A DNA stretch of 7,127 nt from an archaeon (GTDB lineage: Archaea > Thermoproteota > Nitrososphaeria > Conexivisphaerales > UBA164). The notes below the pieces were generated by a model. It did not search any database and was not told the DNA's origin. It saw only the letters and a list, made by a program, of their open reading frames with translations. Position numbers and translations under genes: made by a program. Positions 1-6,437 of this stretch are shown piece by piece (the stretch's first letter is position 1; each line of letters opens with the position of its first letter). The stretch is taken from assembly GCA_021798095.1 (NCBI GenBank), contig JAJZYL010000064.1:1-7127 (forward strand). Reading direction: 5' to 3'.

Positions 1-940
1 CCTCCTTGGCGGGTTCATATACGGAATGATCCTGGGAACCTTCAACTTTTATCCCGTTCCCCCAAACCTGAGTTCCATATTCCCCTATGTGTACGTGGTC
101 ATAGCACTTATACTTCTTGGGCTGTTCATCAAGATGGCAATCTTCGGGGTGCATGTATGGCTCCCCTATGCTCACGCTGAGGCGCCGACCCCGATATCAG
201 CACTGCTGTCGCCAGCGCTCATCGGGATCGGTGGATACGCTATCATCAGGATCCCGTATATTTTGTTCTTTTCTTATATGATTAAGCTTCAGTGGGCGCT
301 CATAGTGCTGGCGCTGGTTACCATAATATACAGCGGGCTTCTGACCTTCCATCAGAAGGATCTAAAGCGGCTTCTGGCATATTCCAGCATAGCACAGATG
401 GGATATATGCTCCTAGGAATAGCATCGTTCAATCCTCTTGGCATAGTTGGAGCGATCCTGCAGTTCTATGCGCACGCCGTCGGCAAGTCGCTTCTCTTCT
501 CCTCCTCCGGTGCCATTATAACCGAAAACAATGGGTTAAGGGATATAACGAAGATGGGCGGCATGGCCAAGGAAATGCCTATGACGACCTCCATGGCTAT
601 GTTGGGATTCATGGACATATCGGGCCTTCCCCCAACCGTAGGCTTCTTCAGCAAGCTGTTCATCCTGCTGGGCGTAGGCAGCTTCCTGGTGAATTCAGGC
701 GTATACGGCTTTATCATGCTGATATTCCTCGTAGTGGGGTTCGGCATAACCCCCGCATATTCCTTCACGGCCATGAAAAGGGTGTTCTTCGGACCGTCGA
801 GGAAGGGGTTCAAGGACGCGAGCCTGATGATGCTGGCTCCGCTTATCTTCATAGCTATACTCGGCATAATCACCTTTATATTTCCAGGATTGCTGATCGC
901 GCCGCTCTACCTTTATGTGCATTCTCTTACGGGGGGCTAA
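1..940 (+). CDS. nuoM: NuoM-like proton-pumping subunit of complex I, C-terminal part (5' end outside window)
   Basis: Membrane-arm antiporter-like subunit of respiratory complex I, which couples quinone reduction to proton export. The frame is open to the window start (first full codon at position 2; ATG at 26 is internal), so about 312 residues remain of a family usually near 500. Numbering from the ATG at 26, the TM7 motif around K36 reads IKMAIFGVHVWLP and is followed by AHAEAPTPISALL. The loop K111-DLKRLLAYSS-IAQMGYML, the helix YAHAVGKSLLF (148-158) and GLPPTVGFFSK210 (TM12) are all typical of the NuoL/M/N/MrpD superfamily. Assignment to M rests on the HVWLP-AHAEAPTP signature. Against it, TM12 carries Lys rather than the Glu typical of NuoM, and the usual TM8 Lys is Gly67, so a NuoN- or MrpD-like paralogue is possible. 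It ends 3 nt before nuoL, in the same operon. Family membership is certain; the subunit letter is less so. Confidence 0.8.
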   Translation, partial: LLGGFIYGMILGTFNFYPVPPNLSSIFPYVYVVIALILLGLFIKMAIFGVHVWLPYAHAEAPTPISALLSPALIGIGGYAIIRIPYILFFSYMIKLQWALIVLALVTIIYSGLLTFHQKDLKRLLAYSSIAQMGYMLLGIASFNPLGIVGAILQFYAHAVGKSLLFSSSGAIITENNGLRDITKMGGMAKEMPMTTSMAMLGFMDISGLPPTVGFFSKLFILLGVGSFLVNSGVYGFIMLIFLVVGFGITPAYSFTAMKRVFFGPSRKGFKDASLMMLAPLIFIAILGIITFIFPGLLIAPLYLYVHSLTGG

Positions 941-943
941 AGC

Positions 944-2941
944 ATGAACTATCTTCCTTACCTTATCTGGGCCTCGCCCTTTGTGGCTTCCGCCCTTGTG
1001 CTGGCGCTGCACAACAGGAAGGCTGCCGGGGGCATCTCGATCGGATCAATAGCCATAGCCACCCTCATATCCGCCTATGAGCTGGCCGGCCTGAGCGGCC
1101 ATCCGGTGGTTCTGAATATCAGCTGGTTCTCCTTGGGTGCCCTGCAGGTGAACGTGGGCATGCTGATGGACGGGCTCTCCACCATCATGGCCCTGGTAGT
1201 GGCAGTGATATCCCTGCTGATATCGATATACAGCTACAGGTACATGGAGGACGATGATGGAATCAACAGGTACTGGTTCTTCTTTACGTTCTTCGTAGGC
1301 TCCATGCTGCTCCTTGTCCTCAGTAATAACCTGCTGCTGCTGCTGATAGGCTGGGAGGGGACCACGCTTTCTTCGTACGCGCTAATAGGGCACTGGTACA
1401 CGGACGAGCCTGAAAGGTGGGTGGGCGATGCCGACAGGCATGCGCTAGGCGTGCCGGCCTGGTCAACACCAAGTGAGGCGGCCATAAGGGCCATTGTATT
1501 TACCTCCCTTGCTGACGTTGCGTTCATAACCGCCATAGGCATGCTTTATTCAGTATCGGGGACCTTCAGCATAAGCGCTCTTGCCTCTTCCATGCCGCAC
1601 GTGCTGGCCGTGATGCAGAGCAGGGGGATACTGATCCCATTTCTGATAGCCTTCTCCCTTGGCGCATTTGCAAAATCGGCCCAGTTCCCATTCCATGAGT
1701 GGCTGGTAACTGCCATGACTGGGCCCAGCAGCATAAGCGCGCTCATCCACGCTGCTACAATGGTGAACGCAGGCGTCTATCTGTTGCTCAGATTTACCCC
1801 CATGTTCATAAGCGGTTCCCTGGCGGATGGCCTGTCGGCCCAGATCGAGCCTTTCTTCATCTACATGTTAATAATCGGAGCCCTTACGGCCTTCATGATG
1901 GCCAGCCAGGCAACTGTGGCAAAGGAGCTTAAGCTGATCCTTGCATATTCTACCGCATCGCAGATCGGTTATATGTTCATGGCCATAGGGGCCTCCTTCT
2001 TCATCTTGCCAACGGTGGCACTGTTTGCCGCCTTCTCGCACATGATCAGCCAGGCCATATTTAAGGCGGCGCTCTTCCTTGTAGCTGGGGTCCTCATTCA
2101 CCAGTTCGGGTCCAGGTACATAGGGGATATGCGCGGGATCTGGAAATACATGAAGTACTCCTCAATCGCCTTCTTCCTCGCAGCGCTTTCCCTCTCGGGC
2201 GTACCTCCATTTTCCGGCTTCTGGGATAAGGACCTTATCCTTGACCTGACATCGTCAGCCGGACTCTGGGCCGCCTATGTAGTGGGAATGGTTGTGGCCT
2301 TCCTGACGGCCTTCTACATTTTCAGGGTGATAGTTATGACCTTCCAGGCCGGGCCAACGGGGAAGGTGAAGGAGGCAAAAAGAAGTATGATGTGGCCATA
2401 CCTGTTGCTTGGGGTGGCGGCCCTGCTGTTCGGCATCCTGTGGCCCTATGCTCTGGGAAACATCTCTGGCCGGATCTACATCGCCATGACCTTCGATTCG
2501 ATAATCAGGTGGGCCCCCGCTCAAGTGGTGTCTCAGATTCCATTCAATCTGGTGATGTCAGTTCCATCGGTGGCAGTAAGTCTGGCCGGGGTATTCTTTG
2601 CGTATTTCCTGTACAGGGGTGGAAAACAACCGTCTTTTTCGAAGGGCAATGCTGGAGGGGTGTTCGGCGCGATATACACCTTCCTCTATGACAGGTGGTT
2701 CATAAACGCCGTCTACTACAGGGTTTTCGTAAACGGCCTTTCAGAGCTATCAACCTTACTGGGGGTTTTCGTCGAGGCTAAGTTCTTCGATGGCATATAT
2801 CATAATTATATCCCGAACGCGTTCGCCAGGGTGAGTGGAAGGTTTAGGAAGTTGCAGTCCGGCGATTTCGACCGTTTTATAGGGCTGATGTTCCTTGGCC
2901 TGCTGGCGCTAATCATAATATTTCTGATATTTTTGAGGTGA
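944..2941 (+). CDS. nuoL: NADH-quinone oxidoreductase-type complex I subunit L (NuoL)
   Basis: Distal proton-pumping subunit of complex I; 665 residues, a usual NuoL length, with about 16 predicted membrane helices. Key residues are all present: E138 in TM5 (GWEGTTLSSYALIG), K244 in TM7 (AKSAQFPFHEWL), then GPSSISALIHAATMVNAGVY (260-279), the K330 loop (KELKLILAYSTASQIGYM), H366 and K374 in TM10-11, and K429 in TM12 (PPFSGFWDKD). The C-terminus has the lateral-helix and last-helix region typical of NuoL, including a YDRWFINAVYYRVF segment (582-595), RKLQSGDFDRF (635-645) and a final hydrophobic helix. A polar insertion lies at about 152-180 after TM5. The ATG at 944 is 3 nt after the preceding stop; a G6 tract at 931-936 sits 7 nt upstream and probably serves as the ribosome-binding site. 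One nucleotide separates it from nuoN, so translation is probably coupled. Confidence 0.95.
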   Translation: MNYLPYLIWASPFVASALVLALHNRKAAGGISIGSIAIATLISAYELAGLSGHPVVLNISWFSLGALQVNVGMLMDGLSTIMALVVAVISLLISIYSYRYMEDDDGINRYWFFFTFFVGSMLLLVLSNNLLLLLIGWEGTTLSSYALIGHWYTDEPERWVGDADRHALGVPAWSTPSEAAIRAIVFTSLADVAFITAIGMLYSVSGTFSISALASSMPHVLAVMQSRGILIPFLIAFSLGAFAKSAQFPFHEWLVTAMTGPSSISALIHAATMVNAGVYLLLRFTPMFISGSLADGLSAQIEPFFIYMLIIGALTAFMMASQATVAKELKLILAYSTASQIGYMFMAIGASFFILPTVALFAAFSHMISQAIFKAALFLVAGVLIHQFGSRYIGDMRGIWKYMKYSSIAFFLAALSLSGVPPFSGFWDKDLILDLTSSAGLWAAYVVGMVVAFLTAFYIFRVIVMTFQAGPTGKVKEAKRSMMWPYLLLGVAALLFGILWPYALGNISGRIYIAMTFDSIIRWAPAQVVSQIPFNLVMSVPSVAVSLAGVFFAYFLYRGGKQPSFSKGNAGGVFGAIYTFLYDRWFINAVYYRVFVNGLSELSTLLGVFVEAKFFDGIYHNYIPNAFARVSGRFRKLQSGDFDRFIGLMFLGLLALIIIFLIFLR

Positions 2942-2942
2942 A

Positions 2943-4385
2943 ATGGAAATGCAAATAATTCTGTTCTACTCGATCACGCCGCTCGTAATAGCGGGCCTGC
3001 TGATTCCACTGCTACGTAACAGGCAATACATCAAAATGAAGGGGATCATAGGGGCCGCGGCCTTGGTCATCACCCTCGGCATCTGGGCGTATGAATATTT
3101 CTCAGGCGCCATTTCCAGCTGGTTGATCTCCAGTTCCCCAGTGAGCGACCTAGCGCGCTATTTCCTGCCGGACTGGCTATCCCTTTTGGTGGCCGTTGTA
3201 GCTGTTATGGGCGGGCTATTAGCCCTGCCTCTGGCCAGAAGGCTCACCGGCAACCAGACCGTATACATTTCCATCGTGCTGGTCGGCGTGGGCGGGACCA
3301 TCGTGCTCGCATCAACACTGAACCCATTCCTCATAGTCGCATCGTGGGGTCTGGTATCGGTGGCCAGCTACGCGCTGGCGTCTATAGCCAAGGACAGGGA
3401 TTCGCTTATCAACTCCGTGAAGTACGCCGTTATGGGCGCCATCGCGTTTCAGTTCCTTGTTATAGCCGTCTTCCTGATATATTCCTCCATTGGGAACCCT
3501 TCCGGAGCCCTCCTTCTAGACCTGGGGTTGCTCCTTTTGATGGTGGCCATAGGTTTCAAGATCGGAATCCCGCCATTTCATATGTGGCTGCCGGACCTCT
3601 ACGGATATTCTGAACCTCTTTCGGTAGCCCCGCTGTCCGCCATAATGAAGCTGGGGCCGATTGCGCTGCTCCTGCGGCTTATGCTTGTCCAGGCGCCGTC
3701 CGGGCCTGAAATGAGGGCGCTCCTTGCGGTGTTGGCCGTCCTTTCGATCGTTGCCATGACGTTCGGTAACGTGACGGCGCTGGTCCAGAAGAATATCCAG
3801 AGGATGATGGCTTATAGCAGCATGGCTCAGGTGGGATATATGCTGATGGCCATTACGGTAGCCTTTGCGTCATTTTCCACCAGGGACTACACATCATTTT
3901 ACTTTTCAGTGGGCGGGCTGCTGATTTACCTGCTTGCATATTCGGCGTCAAAAGCTGGGATATTTACGCTAATAAAGGGTGTAAGGTCGGGCAGGGAGGT
4001 GACGTTAACGGATATCAGGGGACTTTCAACCACCAATGGGGCGCAGTCAGCTTCATTCACCATCCTCCTGCTTAACCTCATAGGGCTTCCTCCACTTGTG
4101 GGCTTTTGGGGCAAGCTGCTGATCTTTGCATCAGCGGCGAACCCTGAACTGTCCTTCTTCTACATTGGCGGAGTTCCGTGGTTCGCCCTTATAGGCATAA
4201 TAAACAGCGTCATATCGGTGTTCTATTATATGAAAATAGTCAGGTCCATGTACGGTGATTCCGAGAAGGTGCCTGGCCACGATGCGCCAGTGCGCAGGTT
4301 TGAAGGCCTTAATTGGGTGATATTTGCATCCACCATAATAGTAGTCGTCGTAGGGATAATAGTCCCGGTGTTGCTTGTGATTTGA
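2943..4385 (+). CDS. nuoN: Complex I subunit N (NuoN)
   Basis: Third antiporter-like membrane subunit of complex I, next to the NuoA/J/K region in the assembled arm; 480 residues with about 14 membrane helices. Visible signatures (numbering from ATG 2943) are K206 in TM7 (GFKIGIPPFHMWLPDLYGYSEP), K236 in TM8 (SAIMKLGPIALLLR), the loop VQKNIQRMMAYSSMAQVGYML (281-301), and K391 in TM12 (GLPPLVGFWGKLLIF). The FKIG-PPFHMWLPD and GFWGK forms separate it from L and M. An oddity: the TM5 position that normally holds a conserved Glu is G136, in the context ASWGLVSVASY. Two in-frame starts exist, 2943 and 2949. GAGGTG at 2935-2940 is 2 nt from the first but 8 nt from the second, so 2949 may be the real start. 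It is the last gene of the nuo cluster in this window; the following gap contains a new promoter. Confidence 0.93.
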   Translation: MEMQIILFYSITPLVIAGLLIPLLRNRQYIKMKGIIGAAALVITLGIWAYEYFSGAISSWLISSSPVSDLARYFLPDWLSLLVAVVAVMGGLLALPLARRLTGNQTVYISIVLVGVGGTIVLASTLNPFLIVASWGLVSVASYALASIAKDRDSLINSVKYAVMGAIAFQFLVIAVFLIYSSIGNPSGALLLDLGLLLLMVAIGFKIGIPPFHMWLPDLYGYSEPLSVAPLSAIMKLGPIALLLRLMLVQAPSGPEMRALLAVLAVLSIVAMTFGNVTALVQKNIQRMMAYSSMAQVGYMLMAITVAFASFSTRDYTSFYFSVGGLLIYLLAYSASKAGIFTLIKGVRSGREVTLTDIRGLSTTNGAQSASFTILLLNLIGLPPLVGFWGKLLIFASAANPELSFFYIGGVPWFALIGIINSVISVFYYMKIVRSMYGDSEKVPGHDAPVRRFEGLNWVIFASTIIVVVVGIIVPVLLVI

Positions 4386-4426
4386 GCAGGCATTACTAGC
4401 AATATTCTAATAGGAATAATAAGATA

Positions 4427-4437
4427 GGTTTTTATAC
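4427..4437 (+). promoter_or_regulatory. TATA-like archaeal promoter for the PLP-enzyme gene
   Basis: The 78-bp gap after nuoN contains ggtttttatac, a T-rich TATA-like element centred near 4433. Archaeal TATA boxes lie about 25-27 nt before the transcription start, which would place the start near 4458-4460 and give an almost leaderless message (ATG at 4464). If so, the G7 tract at 4451-4457 would lie outside or at the very 5' end of the mRNA. An AT-rich alternative, aatattctaatagg at 4401-4414, would give a leader of about 30 nt that includes the G tract. No terminator hairpin for nuoN is evident; the T5 run at 4429-4433 could serve weakly. Confidence 0.4.
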
Positions 4438-4450
4438 AATAATGGAATAA

Positions 4451-4457
4451 GGGGGGG
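4451..4457 (+). promoter_or_regulatory. G7 tract, possible ribosome-binding site
   Basis: Seven consecutive G residues end 6 nt before the ATG at 4464. This could pair with the CCUCC of the 16S rRNA 3' end using one G-U pair, but it is not a canonical GGAGGTG. A similar G6 tract precedes nuoL at the same distance. Its role depends on where transcription begins. Confidence 0.4.
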
Positions 4458-4463
4458 CTGTAA

Positions 4464-5615
4464 ATGAGGGACAGCACGGAGGCCATTCACGGCCACGGAT
4501 TTTTCGATGAATCAACTGGTACGTTTATACCACCCATTTTCATGTCAGCCATGTTCGAACAGCCGGGGTGGACCAGGAGCACGGAACGCGGCGTTGACCT
4601 GAAGTATAGCAGGGAGGAGAACCCATCCGTCTCTTCTCTGGAAAGGATTATGACAAAGCTGGAGGGGGCTGAGGACACGCTCGCCTTTTCCAGCGGAATG
4701 TCGGCCATCTCCAGCATATATATGTCCAAACTCAAGGCCGGCGCAGCCGCCGTTGCGATATCCGAAGCTTATGCGACTTCTATCAAGCTACTGGAGGATT
4801 ACAGGAAGTTCGGGGTAGACGTGAGGACGGTCTGGCCAAGCACAGAAGAAATAATAGCATCAATCAAGAGGGATGTTGCATTTGTGCTCCTAGAGAGCAT
4901 GACCAATCCATCCCTTAGGGTATTCGATATAGAAGAAATAGCAAAGGCCGCTCAAGAAGCTGGCACGGAGCTGATAGTTGATAACACCTTCCTGAGCCCG
5001 ATCCTGTACAAGCCGCTAGCCCATGGTGCAAGGCTCGTCATAGAAAGCAGCACCAAATACCTGAACGGCCATAATGACGCCATAGGCGGGATAGTCTCTG
5101 GTAAAAAGGAAGAGATCAGAGGCCTCTGGGACTGGAGGCGAAAAATGGGCTCTATCATGTCACCGCTCACCGCTTACCTCACGAGCAGGGGGCTGAAGAC
5201 GCTGGAGTTGAGGGTCAAGAGGGAATCCGATAGCGCGCTACGAATAGCCAAATGGCTCTCAGAGAGCGGCATGGTAAAGGAGGTCATATATCCTGGGCTT
5301 GAAGATAACCCATATCATAAGCTGGCAAAGAAGCAGTTCACGGAATTTGGAGGGGTTCTTTGCTTCAGGGTCCGGGGTGGAGGAGCCGCTGCCAAGCTTT
5401 TGCTAAAGTCAATAAAGCTGATCAAGCCAGCGCCGAGCTTAGGTGGCACGGAGAGCCTGATAAGCTACCCGATCATTTCGGCATCCTCCTCGCTGGATCA
5501 GGCCAGCCGACAGAAGCTGGGGATAACCGATGACCTGCTCCGCCTTTCATTGGGGGTTGAAGATCCGGAGGACCTTATGGCGGACCTCAGGCAGGCACTG
5601 GGTAGGACCGGCTGA
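4464..5615 (+). CDS. PLP-dependent Cys/Met metabolism enzyme (cystathionine gamma-synthase/gamma-lyase family)
   Basis: Cytosolic pyridoxal-phosphate enzyme of the transsulfuration or sulfhydrylation family, 383 residues, the usual length. Seen in order: N-terminal IPPIFMSAMFE (22-32); Y48 and R50 in YSREENPSVSSLE, which reach the partner subunit's PLP phosphate; SSGMSAIS (76-83), the phosphate-binding turn; Y103, in place of the Tyr that stacks on PLP; TNPSLRVFDI (147-156); D173 in IVDNTF, which pairs with the pyridine nitrogen; K198 in ESSTKYLNGHND, the Schiff-base lysine; SLGGTESLI (325-333); R360 in LLRLSLGVED, which binds substrate carboxylate. All catalytic residues are present, so it should be active. 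The YGGT loop is altered to YATS, and there is no Cys typical of methionine gamma-lyase at that place. Substrate choice (cystathionine synthesis, lysis, or O-acetylhomoserine sulfhydrylation) cannot be told from sequence. It has its own promoter-like element and no co-directional partner, and it converges with spt5. Confidence 0.9.
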   Translation: MRDSTEAIHGHGFFDESTGTFIPPIFMSAMFEQPGWTRSTERGVDLKYSREENPSVSSLERIMTKLEGAEDTLAFSSGMSAISSIYMSKLKAGAAAVAISEAYATSIKLLEDYRKFGVDVRTVWPSTEEIIASIKRDVAFVLLESMTNPSLRVFDIEEIAKAAQEAGTELIVDNTFLSPILYKPLAHGARLVIESSTKYLNGHNDAIGGIVSGKKEEIRGLWDWRRKMGSIMSPLTAYLTSRGLKTLELRVKRESDSALRIAKWLSESGMVKEVIYPGLEDNPYHKLAKKQFTEFGGVLCFRVRGGGAAAKLLLKSIKLIKPAPSLGGTESLISYPIISASSSLDQASRQKLGITDDLLRLSLGVEDPEDLMADLRQALGRTG

Positions 5616-5842
5616 ACACCCACAGGACTTCCGAGCTCCACATTAAAGCAAGATCATCCTATCTGACAAGGCATCATCTTATGACCGAAGAGTACAAGCC
5701 TTTCTGAAAGCTATTCCCTTGTGGGTTCGCTAGCCAGCAGGGAACCTGTTTTGTGATTCAGCCATACGTTGCTGGCGATGATATATAACAGCGCCTCCAT
5801 TTTCAAATAAGGTCAGAGGCTTTATTATTTCTCGGTCTATGG
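5616..5842. other. Convergent intergenic region, no gene seen
   Basis: These 227 bp lie between the 3' ends of the PLP-enzyme gene (+) and spt5 (-). I see no credible ORF (only an 8-codon ATG frame at 5681), no tRNA, and no ribosomal L11 gene, which often follows spt5 in archaea. Contents are a pair of competing hairpins at 5714-5748 (listed separately), a TATA-like stretch (gatgatatataac, about 5777-5789) readable on either strand with no gene suitably placed, and AT-rich sequence at 5818-5830 just past the spt5 stop that could help end its transcript. Confidence 0.7.
5714..5754 (+). terminator. Competing hairpins with trailing T run, possible 3' end of the PLP-enzyme transcript
   Basis: TTCCCT (5714-5719) can pair perfectly with AGGGAA (5739-5744), with TGG/CCA extending the stem inside. 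Alternatively GGTTCGCT (5724-5731) can pair with AGC (5736-5738) and GAACC (5742-5746) across a 3-nt bulge and a 4-nt loop. The two folds share bases and exclude each other. TTTT follows at 5749-5752. The position is about 100 nt past the PLP-enzyme stop. Archaeal termination depends mainly on T runs, so the hairpin may instead stabilise the mRNA 3' end or be chance. Confidence 0.35.
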
Positions 5843-6280
5843 TCAGGAGCCCTTCAGGTAGCTGCCATCAATGGTCACCTGAAGCTGATAGCGTGTATCT
5901 AGCAGGCTTACAGTGGCCTCCTTCTTGTCCTTATCAAACCTTACTATCCGCGCTTTCATCCCCTTAAATGGGCCCGTTATGACCTCCACCACCTGACCTT
6001 CGGCGAAGGACATTTCGACCTCCGCGGGTTTGATTATGCTCTGAATATCACTAACCTTCATCAGGCCCGGAACGGTGGACCTGACGTTCTTGGTTCCGGT
6101 GGACAGCTCTGCGACTACATTTATCCTTTCGGCCTCTATAAGGAGGTATCCCTTCATTTTGCTTGCATATATTATGGAAAAGATAGGAAGTCCCTTTGTT
6201 TTTACCCTTTCAGCTATGCTTTCAGCTATGTTCTTCTCGTGCCCGCCGGCTACCTTAAGAACGAATATCTTAGATGCCAT
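5843..6280 (-). CDS. spt5: Transcription elongation factor Spt5 (archaeal NusG homologue)
   Basis: Spt5 binds the RNA polymerase clamp with Spt4 to make elongation processive, and can link transcription to ribosomes through its KOW domain. The 145-residue product has the normal archaeal two-domain form: an NGN domain at 1-85 (KIFVLKVAGGHEKNIAESIA at 4-23, KGYLLIEAE at 43-51, VPGLMKV at 70-76) and a KOW domain at about 92-145 (FAEGQVVEVITGPFKGMKARI at 92-112, where the GPFKGMKA turn is the KOW core). I prefer ATG 6280 to the in-frame GTG at 6292: AGGTGGA sits 7 nt upstream of the ATG, and the protein then starts MASKIFVL as homologues do. The ATG follows the secE stop (TGA, 6284-6282) by one nucleotide, so the two are translationally coupled, the classic archaeal secE-spt5 pair. 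L11 does not follow. Confidence 0.95.
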   Translation of the reverse strand: MASKIFVLKVAGGHEKNIAESIAERVKTKGLPIFSIIYASKMKGYLLIEAERINVVAELSTGTKNVRSTVPGLMKVSDIQSIIKPAEVEMSFAEGQVVEVITGPFKGMKARIVRFDKDKKEATVSLLDTRYQLQVTIDGSYLKGS

Positions 6281-6281
6281 A

Positions 6282-6437
6282 TCATGCTCCACCTAGTAGG
6301 GCTGCCACTAAATGGATAATAAACCCTATCCCGCCGGTCAGCGCTAATGCCAGGATGACCAGCTTAAGGTAGAGGTTGTATTCCTTTTTTGTGGACTTCT
6401 TGCTATAAGAGAGGATAGTCATCATGCTCCTTCCCAT
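6282..6437 (-). other. SecE module within the fusion; possible internal start at 6437
   Basis: This is the part of the fusion that equals a complete normal archaeal SecE (51 residues from the Met at 6437-6435: amphipathic helix, KKSTKKEY hinge, single membrane helix). Possible internal starts are Met at 6467, 6437, 6425 and 6422. GAGG lies 11 nt before the 6437 ATG, and AGGAG lies 4 nt before the 6422 ATG; both spacings are imperfect, so internal initiation is possible but unproven. Confidence 0.6.

Noticed and set aside
466..873. Antisense open frame of 135 codons within nuoM
   Set aside because: It mirrors the nuoM codons on the opposite strand, has no RBS and no family resemblance.
292..1080. 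Long open frame in +1-shifted phase over nuoM/nuoL
   Set aside because: Composition is arginine/histidine/glycine-rich with no recognisable motif and it overlaps two clear membrane-protein genes in another frame; a shadow ORF.
5681..5707. Eight-codon ATG reading frame in the convergent gap
   Set aside because: No ribosome-binding site and far too short to support as a gene.
5710..5750. Possible tRNA T-arm (gggttcgc) in the intergenic region
   Set aside because: No matching 5-bp T stem, acceptor or anticodon stems can be built on either strand.
5777..5789. TATA-like element gatgatatataac as a promoter
   Set aside because: Read either way, it points into the 3' end of a convergent gene and has no start codon or gene downstream; probably chance AT richness.
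6281..6292. GTG 6292 as the spt5 start
   Set aside because: It would overlap its own Shine-Dalgarno sequence and add four residues not typical of the family; ATG 6280 has good spacing.
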